A DNA stretch of 46,149 nt from Paramacrobiotus richtersi (taxonomy: Eukaryota > Tardigrada > Eutardigrada > Parachela > Macrobiotidae). The stretch covers positions 1-46,149 of the forward strand of contig JAQGAU010000065.1 of the NCBI GenBank assembly GCA_034698045.1, written 5' to 3'. A model generated the notes under the pieces. That model was not told the DNA's origin and did no database searches. It saw nothing but the letters and a program-made list of their open reading frames with translations. A program made the translations under genes and the position numbers. This document shows positions 22,741 through 33,639 of the stretch, piece after piece (the first letter of the stretch is position 1; each line of letters opens with the position of its first letter).

Positions 22741-25042
22741 TTAGAGTAAAGGAAGAGTTGTACAGTCTGGCACCAACTGACCTCTTTCAAGATCGCTCAA
22801 CGGTCCCGACGCTTCGTCGAACATAGTATTGTATAAATCAGTCGCTAACGCCGCAATTTGGACTGCATGATTGAAAAGATCGCAGATCTTTTGCAGGTCT
22901 AGCAGGTCGCTCTTCCCAATAAAGAGCGGAGCTGTAAAAAATAGAAAGCTTTTATCTAACCGTCATCTTTTGCGCACATAATTAATACAAAATAATACAT
23001 AATTTTATAATTATATTTTTTATAAATATATAATAATACATAATACATAATTTTGCATGCGTAATTACATAGAGAGTAATTGTCATGCCTACCGAAGCTG
23101 TTGAAATCGTACTGGGATCGGAGAGTTTGGTTGGACACCGCTTTAAATGGCCGAGAATCCGTCGTGTTAGTTTCAGGCTGACTGGCCTCGGCACTTGCTG
23201 CTGGGATCTTTGTCTGTGCTTGCCGTGCCGCGATGGTCTCTGTAAAGCATACTAACTGAATCGTACGAATTCAGCCAACATACAGTACCAAAGTCCACGC
23301 ACCGTCGGCAATCAAACGACTAAGAAGAGCCCTGATGTCCCACAGTTTACGGCGACTGTCCGGGGAAAAGAACTGAGAATCCACTGCGGCGGCATCAGTC
23401 TTCCCTTCCAGTATACCTACGCACAAGACATTGGAGCCAGTTGTAATTTTGTGCTATGTACTAGTAAGTCAGTTTAGGCGAGGCAGATATAGTACATCCA
23501 TCTGCCTTGGTTTAGGTTACGCTAACTTATGGTACGTAAATCGTACAGCAAGAATGACAGCATACACCATTTATAATTAATTTGCTGGACGATTTCAGTT
23601 AAAGATGACTGTTAATGTACATGGTCATACTTTGTAACATGTTTATTTGTAGGTTAGTTGTTAGCTGTAACGAAAATAATGCATAATATACATTAAAAAA
23701 GGCTTTCCGGAGTTTCGTTTCCTCTTCCTTTATAATTACTGATCACTATATACTTTCGAAGATGTCTTTTAAAATAACTGTCATCCAATCACGTACTACA
23801 GATTTTAAAGCAGAAAGTTCGCTCAGAGGTTCATCATAAAGAGTTTTATCGAGTTTTATTGCCTTGATCTGTCGTTGTTTGTGGTACATACCGGGTATAA
23901 CTTACCAAGGATTATGTTACGGTATACCGGCCAACGCGACGCTGCGATGTGTCCATCCCGATCCAACGCGTATTTCCGACTCGGTGTCCTGGTACTTAAT
24001 GAAAGCACTTGTACGGTTGGAATATCTTCTGTCATGACCACTTTTTCCTGTTTCGTTATCCACCGGTCAATTGCACTTTCTCTTCTCGCCAGCTCCGTTA
24101 AGTCTACAAACATAAGTTAAGTCTACATGTTAAGTTATATAATAGTGTCGGAGCATCTGGCTGCTGTTCGTTGGATAGTACAGAAAATAGTGTCAACAGT
24201 GTTTTTGCGGACGTACCAGTGCTGCTGTTGTGTTTATTTGCCACGCTGCGCTGATCCAAATCCGAGTCCCGTCGTTTATCAAAAACACTCTGCATTGTGG
24301 TGTAGAACAGGACACGTTGATAACTGTCGAAGGCAGGTTGCTGCGAATAAAGAGCTTCGTATGTCCCTTTTATACGCTTCAGCATATCAATGGACAGTGT
24401 GTTGAGGCCCTTGAAGAGTAGAAATAGAATCTGCGGATTTTCTGCTACGATGGATCGTTTATCCGGTGCGCCGGATAGGAGACCGTCCATAATGTTAGTC
24501 GATGCTGCAAAGAAATAAAATTAACTGTAACATATGCCAGTGCTGATTGTACATTCGGTGAAAGCCCTTCGCAGATTATGTATGATAAACCTTTTCTAAA
24601 ATGAGATCCGAAACGTTAACTGATTGACAGCTGATTTAATAAATTAATAATTTATATATAATATTATATATATATATCACGCTAATCGAATTATTATAAT
24701 GTTTCATCTATTGCAGCTCAATAAACCTTTGATGGCGGCAGTTGCTTGGCACAATTCCGTAACATCTTTGCGACCATCACGTCCCAAATGATCGAACACA
24801 ATAGTAAAAGCCAGCCGACATCCACACTCGTCGCTGGCACAGAGGACGTTGAGTATCAAAGGGCAACTGACGTTTAACTGCTGGCAGGCGCTGGGGTCGC
24901 AGAATTCTCCAGATGCATCCGTCTTCCCGGCACATTTCGCAGTTACGTTGTTTGTTATCACAGTATCATTTACATCGGAGCCGATAGCAGTTGAACAGCT
25001 ACCGCTGATAAGCAAGAGAAATAGGAGTTTGCAGTAAAGCAT
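22741..25042 (-). CDS. Secreted protein of an unrecognised family, copy S1
   Basis: Six exons on the minus strand: 25042..24727, 24504..24217, 24103..23906, 23416..23303, 23239..23093, 22931..22741, every internal junction in phase 1, total 417 residues. The start MLYCKLLFLLLISGS is a signal peptide. It is followed by a Cys-rich segment (CAGK, FCDPSACQQLN, CASDECGC, ELCQ) with several NxT/S glycosylation sites. Exon 2 has IMDGLLSGAPDKRSIVAENP, exon 3 a basic segment with TPSRKYALDRDGHIAASRWP, exon 6 APLFIGKSDLLDLQKICDLF and SGPLSD. I do not recognise the family and infer only that it is extracellular. Exon 1 ends at a weak donor (AAAG|GTTTAT) where S2 and S3 have GTGAGC and GTAACC; otherwise no lesion. 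Paralogs: S2 and S3. Confidence 0.75.
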
Positions 25043-25480
25043 TGTTTGCAGATGGACAACAAAAGAGAAAAAGTTGCTGTCAGCTGCGCCAAATAAAATT
25101 ATATTTTTTTGAAGGGTTGAGTATAGCAGCACGATGCAAATAATGTTATGGTTTCGGTCAACTGGTATTTATAAGTTAATGGCTGTTCGACAAAGTAACC
25201 CGAACCTGTCGAAGGTCAGTAATGCACATGAACAATACTGAATATAGTCAGAGTGTAATGAACCCGACCAGTTTTCGGGAATCTGGCTGCTCAGTGCTCA
25301 CACATAAAAGCATCACGGCGAATTGTTTTGTGAACTCACCTCATGTCTGTCTGACGGATCTTAAATGTGCTTTTCGTTTTCTCTGTCTATTCCCGTTGAA
25401 TCAAAGTCCTGATCATGTCGTCTCTCTGGTACTGTTGAAATTCCCTCTACTACCCAGTTCCACACTGCTTATTACATAAT
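25043..25480 (-). promoter_or_regulatory. S1 upstream region with conserved AAGGTCA
   Basis: Sequence around 25205-25350 aligns with the upstream regions of S2 and S3 (shared TCGAAGGTCA, GTTTTGTGA). AAGGTCA at 25212-25218 is a nuclear-receptor half-site and is kept at all three loci. Confidence 0.4.
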
Positions 25481-26215
25481 CGATTTTGTCTCATACGACC
25501 GAACAAACTAGCTTTCACAATGTAGTTTTCATCGTGAAGAAAACAACATTGGTATGCTAGTCTGTCAGCTCTTTGAGAAACGTGGGCTCTGGCAAAGTGA
25601 CAATATGTACTAATCCAGCCCAGCTACGATCAACCAGTGATTTATGTTATGAATAACAATCATTTTTCCGTAAGATCTTATGAATAATCTAACTTACAAA
25701 AAGTTTTATCAACTTTTTTAAAACAAACGTATTATCACAAGCTTACCAGAATCAAAAGTGTCTGACTGTCAGTGACAAACACTAGATGCAGATAAACAAA
25801 GTGGACTAACTAAATCGTGCTTTTATGACAGCAAGGAGCTGAGAAAGGCTGGCACACAAAAGTTTACAGCGTTCCATATCGGGTTTTTTATACACCGCTT
25901 GTAGAAGGTGTTTGTACTAGTACGAAGTACAGTCTGTAGTTCTAAATAATTGGTTCGATTTACAAAATCATTTTGTGAACCACTTTTGCCTCCTGCTGGA
26001 ACATCACTGTTCCTGCAGTCCGGAAATGCGTTTACTGTCCCTGTTATGGCTAAGTCAGTGCTAACAGAATAATCTTTTCTGGGGCCTCTTTGTTGTGTGC
26101 CTTAGCGATTAACATAATACATAGTTGGGTGGATCTTTTTAGGTTTTTTCTCGTGAATTCTGACCCTCCGCGTCTCGTGAACTCCAACGGACACAGAAAA
26201 ACGAAAATTATTTTG
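25481..26215. other. Spacer, no gene seen
   Basis: In the cassette order a type III GPCR would be expected here, but I see no remnant of it. Nothing recognisable is present. Confidence 0.4.
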
Positions 26216-26753
26216 GAGAAGTGTACAGCATTGTTTAGGTAGCATAGACTATGGCAACTCATTTCGGCAGTTCTCGGAAGCAAATGAGGTCAGAAGCGCT
26301 GCCAAAGACGCGGTGACTATGGTAGTCATAAAGTTACACGAGAGCAGAACTGTTTTATTTTGCTTGAACCGCCCAGTAACTTTTTCTGTGACCCGGTTGA
26401 TACCACCAGTCGCATAACTTGTGCCGTACGTGTTTCCTTGGTATTCCCTGTGGTAGCTCTAGTTTCATCACAGAAAAGGATCATGGTCACGTTGATTGCG
26501 TTTACATATGTTGCCAGTTTGTTTCATGTAATCTGTTAACCTGCAGTGTGTTTTACCGTGCGATGGTTCAGCAAACAATGCAGATAAGCGGAGTTATGTA
26601 AACACCGGAAACATACACTTCATGAAACAATCTACCCGTAACTAATATTTACGATCGTGCTGAGCAAAAATCGTTCGGGAGTATTAATATGTACTGCTTT
26701 ATTCATCGTCAGTGGTTCTTCACACTACATTACCTGGTGAATTTCTGCGGAAA
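26216..26753 (+). promoter_or_regulatory. Type II GPCR upstream region, segment 1
   Basis: This region aligns with 33640-34190 (segment 2), and its right half with 42540-42808 (segment 3). Shared phrases are GGCAACTCATTTCGG, GCCGTACGTGTTTCCTTGG, GTGCGATGGTT and GTTATGTAAACACCGGAAA. GTAAACA at 26598-26604 matches the forkhead-factor core; it recurs at 42618-42624, and as ATAAACA at 34014-34020. Confidence 0.5.
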
Positions 26754-27745
26754 ATGAACGCATCGGAATTTGTGAATGCTTTGCCTGTAAATAGTTCCGC
26801 AGTTCTGAGCCTGAAAACAAACGCCACAGCTAGCGTGAATTCGATTCAGCTGACCGGTACTTTACTGTTATCAGTAGTACCCTTTGTTCTGAACACCGCA
26901 TTACTAGCAACCTTTTTGTTGAAGAGGCATTTATGGACGCCATTCGATACATATTTCATGAGCCTCTGCATGGCGAATATCGTATTTTATGCCACTCTTG
27001 GTCCACTCAACATACTCCGGGAAGTCGCCCCAAACGCATATGTGGACATTGTTGGCTGTACAATCTACGCTTACGCGTTGGTTGTCGCCTTGGTCATAAT
27101 TATAATGTTAACCCATGGCTTTATTGCACTCAATCGAATCTGGGCATCATGGATGCCCATGTCGTTCCATCACTTTCACACTTTCAAATCTGCATGGTTG
27201 GCTAACGCCGTTATTTGGTTTGTTGCACACATTCTCGGGTTACCGCTTACAGTAATAGACATCGTCGTTCAACGCCGACCAACTTACATTAACGAATGCT
27301 TTATGGGTGGAGGCGCAGACGACTCGGCTAAAAGGATTTCCGTCTCGATCCACGGGACACGGTGGTATGTTTTATAGTTATCGTTCTCTCGTTTCCTTTG
27401 ATAATGTTGAAGCAAAACTTCCGACTGGCGCGGAAACACAAGTTGGCAGTTTGGCCAAAAGCGGACGCAAAGTCCCTTAATCTCAAGAAGACGATGACAT
27501 CCACAGAACGGCAATCAAGACTTTTAATGGGTGTTTTGACGGCCAGCATTATAATATTTTGCGGACCTACCGTCGCATTTCTGGCTTACATGGTTCTGGC
27601 CCGGCCTGATACGGTTCAAGCGGCAATATCTCAGGTGGCAGCCATGTTATATGCCTGCAAATCGATTGCTGATCCCATACTGATTGTTTTCGCATTACCG
27701 GTCTGGAGAAAAAGTGTGAGGGACGTATTTCTGTGTTCCTCCTAA
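26754..27745 (+). pseudogene. Class A GPCR, type II, frameshifted copy
   Basis: The first frame (26754..27377) runs from MNASEFVNAL through TM1-TM4 with FIALNRIWAS and the loop Cys (INECFMGG). The second frame (27362..27745) covers TM5-TM7 and ends FLCSS. Against the intact paralog at 42809, about four bases are missing just after TCGATC near 27350-27362, which shifts the frame at TM5. The homologous downstream reading then continues open to the normal stop. The TM6 Trp of FWGP has also become Cys (FCGP). The deletion is too small for an intron. Recent loss is likely, since the rest of the reading is open. N terminus chosen by alignment with the paralog. Confidence 0.82.
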
Positions 27746-27919
27746 CATGTTGCTGCATACATTCCGGCTACAAACCTGTAGTACTAAAGCTCTCACAATT
27801 TTGTCAGTGTTGTTAACCACTTTGTATTGTACCAGTTGGACACTTAGCTAATGCATCAATGAGCATTTTAAATGCTACAGAGAAGAGCACAACGGCTGGC
27901 AATGGCAGAGTAGGAATCA

Positions 27920-28190
27920 AGTTATAAAGCGGTTTGAGATATGACAGCTTCAACGAATCGGCAGTCGCCGATCCTTATGGCAGCTCCAACCTTGAACATA
28001 CAATACTTGTTTGCTGGGACCAACCATTAAATATGCAGTGGAATCCGGCCGACAAGTTCCCTTACTGAGAGAAGTACGGTATTAGAAACGCTCTTGAATA
28101 CTTTTCAGTCAATTGCTCTGTTAATCCTTGCGTTGCCTGGTCGGAAGAAAATACTAATGGAAGCATATCTGAATTCGAAGTGTTGAGCAA
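27920..28190 (+). pseudogene. Class A GPCR type I relic (TM6-TM7)
   Basis: DNA here aligns with the last 240 bases of the type I receptors at 15539 and 34839. Shared phrases are TCGGCAGTCGC, ATCCTTATGGCAGC, AATCCGGCCGA/CATCCGGCCGA and TCAATTGCT, ending in GTGTTGAGC at the family stop. Several indels break every frame, and the TM7 DP motif is gone. The 5' three quarters of the gene are missing. It lies 175 bases after the type II pseudogene, the place a type I gene occupies in segment 2. Confidence 0.75.
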
Positions 28191-28683
28191 AAGGAGCGAT
28201 TCTCGTAATATGGAAAGATTAGCTAATGTTGCCTGTTGGTTTAGTTTTCGGGTCCTTTAATATCAGTCATACGTGTTTTTTCCAACAGGTGCCTTTATAC
28301 ATACGAAGCAACTATGACCTTCCATAATTCTCATGAAATACTACAGATTGTTCCTGTTCAATACATATGCTGATCGATACTGACACTTTATGGAATCAAA
28401 TGCACTGCGAAGCACAAACAACTGTTGCGGAAATCCGCTGACCCTGTTGGAGCAAAAAATAAAAGCTACTGAAAACAAGTCATAAATCCCAAGAAATTAT
28501 TGTTTAGCGTGTAAGATATGTACGTCAGCGGTGTGGTCCCAGATTTACGTGAGAAAGGGAAGTGGTTAGAAAGTGTCGCTTTCAGTAAAAAATTCAGTTG
28601 TACACAGCACGACGGCGGAAATAAATAATCAGAGAATACACTTCACACAGGTAACACTAATTAACAGCGTTAATTTAAGGATT
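28191..28683. other. Spacer, no gene seen
   Basis: The left end shows weak similarity to the 3' flank of type I GPCR genes (CGATTCTCGTA, GGTTTAGTTTTCGG). The rest is unassigned. Confidence 0.4.
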
Positions 28684-31096
28684 TCATATTAATACCCTGA
28701 ATTTAGAAGCAGTACTCAGTCCATTCGTCAGCAGTATTCCAGTCCGCAAGGTAATTCGCTGCAAAATCGAGATAAGACTGGTTAAAAACAACGGCAGAGC
28801 AATAAAACGCGGCACAAACTGACCCATTTCCTGGTCACTTAACGGTCCAGACACTTCGCTGAATATGCTGTTGTATAAGTCGATACCTAACGCCGCAATC
28901 TGGATTGCCTGATTGAAAAGATCGCAGATCTTGTTCCAGTTCAGCTGATCACTCTTTGCAATAAAGAGCGGAGCTGTAAAGAACAGTAAGCGTTTATCCA
29001 CCGTCATCTCTTGTAAGCAGTACATAGAAAGTAATTGTCATGCGTACCGAAACTGTTGAAATCGTACTGGGATCGCACAGTTTGGCTGGACACCGACATA
29101 ACTCGACGAGCGTACATCGTGCTGTTCCCTGGCTGGCCGGCCATGACGATTGCTGCTGGAATCCTTGTCGGTGCTTGCCGTGCCGCGATGGCCTCTGTAA
29201 AGCAGAAGCAAATTCTGTAGATACATTTTAATACAGATCTGGTGCGGGCTATGATGTGAATATGAGTGTCAAGCTTATTGTTAGCCGCAAAATTAACGTG
29301 CACGCACCGTCCAGAAGCAAAAAGTTGAGAAGATTCCTGATCTCGCCCAGTTTACGCTGACTGTCCAGGGAAACGAAGCCCATTGCTTCGACATCAATGT
29401 TCCTTTCAAGTAAACCTGAGAACAGAATGTCAATGTTATTTGTATTTCTGTTACAGAAATTCGTAGTACAGAATTAGATTCTGTACTACAAAAGATAATT
29501 TCGTCTGCATTCCTTGCGGTACACAGAACAACAAAAATGGAAACGCCTAGCAAATTTATACAGAGACACAGATAACCAACTCTGCCATGTTAATGCCTAC
29601 GTGTTTTGGCTGGTTTTTTACTTCCCTTTTTCAGGATAAGTTATACCTTTGCAAAGTGGCTTACGAAAAGTTCGTTGATTTCCGTTACGGACCAGTTACG
29701 TACTGCACAGTTCACGGAAAAGCCCAGATAAGACATTGTCATATTTAAATGATGTTTTGATTACAGCACAACCTTGACCTTACCGACGAACAGATTTCGG
29801 TATCCCGGCCAACGCGCCGCTACGATGTGTCCATCACGATCCAGTGTGTACTTCCGACTAGGTGTCCTGCTATGCGATAGCGCTTGTTGTGGTGAGATAT
29901 CTTCTGCTAGGATAACTTTCTCCTGTTTCGCTATCCACCGCCGAATTTGACGTTCTCTCCTCTCCAGCTCCTTTGAATCTACAAAATAAAACACCCAATT
30001 GATAGAATATCCGGCCACAATGCGTTCGAAAATACAGAGCAGAGTGTTAACAGTGTTGTTGCGGAAGTACCACTGCTGTTGTAACTACCACTTCACTGGG
30101 CTGGCCATCCGCGGCCATGTTATAGCGAGAAATCAACAGGTCAGTAATTTTAAAAATCACCAGACCAAACAAGGCTGGTTTTAACTTTTTCATCGTGTAT
30201 AGCAGGTTTAATACCCCAGAAACGATATTCTGGATACTTCGAAAACTAAAACAGAGATTAGAACAACCGACATAAACCGGCCTGGTGATGTGATCTTACT
30301 GGTAGTCAGTTTTTCTTGTCGATCCACATCCTGCTCGCCAATTCGTTTCTCTAAAGCACTCTCCGCTGTAATGAAGAACTGGAGGCGCTCGTAATTGTAA
30401 AAGCTAGGTAGCTGCGAATAAACCCCTTGAAAGCCCTGTTTGTGATGTTTCAGCGTAGCCATGGATAGTGTGTTGAGGCCCTTGAAGAGAAGAAAAAGAA
30501 TTTCCGGATTTGCTGCAACGATGGAACGCTTATCCGAGGCGCCGGACAGCAGTCCGTCCATAATCTCCGTCGACGCTACAAAAACAGCGTCTTACAGTAA
30601 AGACAACTATAACTTTCCATAGCTGTTTTTAAATCGTCGGGCAATAGTTTTATAAACTGGTAAACCAAATAAAATCGTTACACGTTGAAAAACAGCGTTA
30701 AACTATATGGCAGTAATGACGCTGTTAATATACACGGTTACTGGTTACAGAGACTTAATCTTTGGTCTAATGCAGCTCAAGCTCACCTTTGATAGCAGCA
30801 GTTGCTTGGCACAGATCGGTGACATCTTTGCGACTTCCACGTCCCAAGTGGGCGAAAGCAGCAGTAAAAGCTAACTGGCATCCACACTCATCGCTGGCAC
30901 ACAAAACGTTGGGTATCAAAGGGCAGCTGACGTTTAATTGCTGGCAGGCGCTTGGATCGCAGAGTTCTCCAAAATCATCCTTCTTCCCGGCACATTTCAC
31001 AGTGGCATTGCTTGTTATCACATGATTCACATCCGAGTCGGCAGCAGTTAACCAAAGCCAGCCGACCAATAAAAATGCGATCGTGCAGCAGAACAT
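28684..31096 (-). CDS. Secreted protein of an unrecognised family, copy S2
   Basis: Six exons on the minus strand: 31096..30787, 30575..30300, 29978..29784, 29415..29308, 29194..29048, 28973..28684, phase 1 at each junction, 441 residues. Signal peptide MFCCTIAFLLVGWLW, then the Cys-rich segment (CAGKKD, LCDPSACQQLN, CASDECGC, DLCQ). All splice donors are canonical GT. Exon 6 is 99 bases longer than in S1 and S3. One extra T in a T run near the S1/S3 stop removes that stop and appends about 33 mostly hydrophobic residues after PRFIALPLFLTSLISILQ. The tail might act as a membrane anchor or may simply be read-through. Exon 2 is more diverged than in S1/S3. Function unknown; extracellular location inferred from the signal peptide. 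Confidence 0.75.
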
Positions 31097-31492
31097 TGCT
31101 CACAGATGATGGATAAATTTTTAACTGGAATATCTTGCAAACATACAACACTTGACTGAACAATGTTTGATTTGGAAGGCTGCGGACACTGGTCTGATAC
31201 TGCTTTGATTTCGACTGTGAACTGGTATTTGTCAGATTCAGTCTCGACTCTCAGTAGCTGCATACTCCTTGTCATCTGATTGCGCAGGCAGTATACCGGA
31301 ACTTGAAGTAGATACATTGTTCGACAGAAAATAACCAGCATATCGAAGGTCAGTGCATCGCAGGTTTTAATGCGCAACTTTGCTGCCTGTATTTTATGCG
31401 TGAAGTGTACGAAATACTCGGAAAGTTGGCTGTTTATACTTAAAAAGAGCACAGAAAAAATTCGTTTTGTGAGCACTGTTATTTCTGGCCCC
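31097..31492 (-). promoter_or_regulatory. S2 upstream region
   Basis: Aligns with the S3 upstream region (TTGCGCAG, ATCGAAGGTCAGTG/GTCGAAGGTCAATG, ATACTCGGAAAGTTGGCTG, TTTTGTGAGC). AAGGTCA lies at 31346-31352. The alignment is cut at 31501 by the inserted element and resumes after it at 33211. Confidence 0.45.
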
Positions 31493-31500
31493 ACAGGATG
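31493..31500. repeat. Target-site duplication, left copy
   Basis: ACAGGATG here and ACAGGAGG at 33211-33218 flank the inverted-repeat element, with seven of eight bases identical. The right copy matches the uninterrupted paralogous site near S3 (CAGGAG) better. Confidence 0.6.
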
Positions 31501-33210
31501 CGGCTAGGTATGTAACACAAAACATAATCATAAAGGTTTTACCACATAACACATAAACATAAATGCTGTAACGCATAACTCATAAACGGTTGTAGACATA
31601 ACATAAAACATAATGCACAACAACCAGGTAAGTACTGTGCACAAAAACGGGCCACAATGCACTTACAAATTCTTCGCTACCCCTTACACTGCGACTTTGA
31701 CGGAAGTGTATACAGTGGCAGCAGCGGCAGTAGCCAAGTTACATAACCTTCTGGCCGTCCACATATATTCAAGATGATACCCGGTGTCAACTCCATCATA
31801 CGGCTGGCAAATGATCGAGACGCCCGGCTTATCCTGACTAATAGCAAAATTCTGCACCACATCATTAACCTCCACATCCCCAAAGCATCCCGCAAAAGTG
31901 GTCACCGAGGGTACAGCCACACTGACCTCCCTGTTCCCATTGGAACACCTCAAAAGTGCAACGGCTTCAACGTGGCCAGGGTTCCGGTCTGACCACCGGT
32001 CGTATAGCCAACTGGGCCTTCAACAGCTGCCGCGTAGAGCCACTCGCCATTCCAGCACTCCGTCAACTCTGTTCCCAGATCAGTGGCTCTACCTTTACCA
32101 TCATCGCTATCAAGGGCATTGCGACCACCGCTTAACGACAGACTGAGGATCTGTGAAACATCGTCGTTGGAGGTGAAAAAGAACAGGCCGTCGGGTTCGG
32201 TGGTGCGGATTGCGGAATTTCAGCGTGATCTGGAACCGGTTCCTGACGCTGACCGATGGAATGGCGATGGAGCGCCAGGCGCAATGGTTTTGAACTAACA
32301 CCTCGACAAATCGTTTCCGGGCATCCCGTGATGCTGCCCTTTTATTCCTTCAGTTCGTCGAGTTTAACTTCCTTGGTAGCGAATTTCAGGCTGGTGACGC
32401 ATTCTTCGAGTCCAACTGGCGCAATATTACTGGACTATCAGTATTTCATAAAAATTGCTCAATGACTACAGCGGCTCGGCATGCCAATGTGACGTGGCTG
32501 CTGCCGCTGCTACTACGGTTCAATTTCCATTATAGTCACAGTGTAGGATAACTAGAAAGATATAAGTGCGTTTTGGTCCGTCTTTGCGCTTTTGAATTTG
32601 AAGCTTTTAAAGTTTTTTAAACTTTTTAGACTTTTTTTGTAGTACAAAATAACTTTCCATCACATAACTGTTCACCATTTAATGTTGAAAAGTTATGAAT
32701 CTGCAAAGTTATTAAAGCGCAAGTAGGCGTAATATAGCGGTCTACGAGAATATGATCGACAACGTAACATTGCTGCTTCTTCCCGCATATACCGCTACGT
32801 TAAGCCAATTTACGCATCACTAACTTTAAAGATACTAGAGTTTCACATGCGAAATTGATCACTTGTTATTTGTTAAAAGCCAAGAAAAAAACCATGTAGA
32901 ATGTAGAACAGGCGAATGAGATGATCGGGGCTGAAAATACGCGTTTGGCCGTTAACGTTATAGCAAACGGGTGTCTTTTACTAAAATAGCTTCAGAAGTG
33001 CACTTTTTTGTTGATGTTTATTCATCAACTAAAACTTGATGAAGCAGAAATCTTTACAAAAACTGTAAGCGAAGTTTTTCAAAACATAATGTTTATGTTT
33101 TATGTCACGTGCTAAAGCGTTTATGTGTTATGTGTTAAAGCTTTTATGTTTATGAGTTATGTGGTAAAGCCTTTATGTTTATGTTTATGTGTTACATACT
33201 GTACCTAGCC
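31501..33210. mobile_element. Inverted-repeat element with a captured laminin-G fragment
   Basis: A 1,710-bp insertion. Its left end (GGCTAGGTATGTAACAC, about 31501-31620) is the reverse complement of its right end (about 33087-33210). Both arms are degenerate runs of ACATAA/TTATGT units. Eight-base near-duplications flank it. No transposase frame is visible, so it would be non-autonomous. The interior holds a decayed laminin-G region on the minus strand. The 8-bp target size fits hAT-type elements, but the terminal bases are not diagnostic. Confidence 0.68.
31684..32433 (-). pseudogene. Laminin-G-like domain fragment, degenerate
   Basis: Minus-strand reading across several frames gives two laminin-G signatures. 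One is a domain end (GLEECVTSLKFATKEVKLDEL then GSITGCPE, interrupted by a stop). The other is a second domain with RFQITLKFR, TEPDGLFFFTSNDDVSQILS, WNGEWLY and the closing pattern FAGCFGDVEVNDVVQNF ... GVSIICQP. Stops and frame changes separate the parts. Two tandem domains point to a laminin-alpha- or neurexin-like parent gene, an extracellular-matrix or adhesion protein. The piece sits inside an inverted-repeat element, so it was probably captured from elsewhere in the genome. No working product is expected. Confidence 0.6.
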
Positions 33211-33218
33211 ACAGGAGG
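33211..33218. repeat. Target-site duplication, right copy
   Basis: ACAGGAGG, the partner of 31493-31500 (ACAGGATG). Confidence 0.6.
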
Positions 33219-33295
33219 CTCCATTTTTCTCCGTATTCTTTGCCTGTGTTCCCTTGGATCATTGTCAGCTGGAACTCTTTGCTGTGAAAATTTCT

Positions 33296-33420
33296 GCAAG
33301 AAAGCTTGTTCTGCAAGAGAGCTTAATGGTCTGTCGAACTGTCAATTATTGACCGATCCCTTCTTGCTGCTGTTCGTTTTACCGGTTTGAAGACTTGCTT
33401 TGAAAATCTTTCCGTTTAGC
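33296..33420 (+). pseudogene. Class A GPCR type III relic (TM7 only)
   Basis: The frame reads NCQLLTDPFLLLFVLPV and stops. The intact type III gene at 41298 reads NCESVADPFLLLFALPVWRR at its TM7. DNA similarity continues past the premature TGA to a TTTAG at 33415-33419, matching the type III stop. The six earlier membrane segments have been deleted. It lies between S2 and the type II relic, the same order as in segment 3. Confidence 0.7.
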
Positions 33421-33639
33421 GTAACACGCTGTTCGCATACACTGTCAACTCTACCATGGTAGATCTTTTTGGGGAAAGGCCTTAGTAATTAACAGTTTCT
33501 GCAATATATAACACAGTGTAATTTTATTCCTGTATTAAAAGTTTATGTTTTCTTACATTTGGTGTGCAGTACACGATTTACGTATTAGGTGTCTTCGCCG
33601 ATGGCTGCACTATAAAAAAAATAGCGATGGTATCAATAC

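Noticed and set aside
27362-27745. A separate small gene for the second half of the type II GPCR
   Set aside because: It aligns in order with TM5-TM7 of the intact paralog and is split off only by a roughly four-base deletion.
32083-32298. Plus-strand frames inside the 31.5-33.2 kb element
   Set aside because: The minus strand shows laminin-G signatures across the same DNA; the plus frames are incidental.
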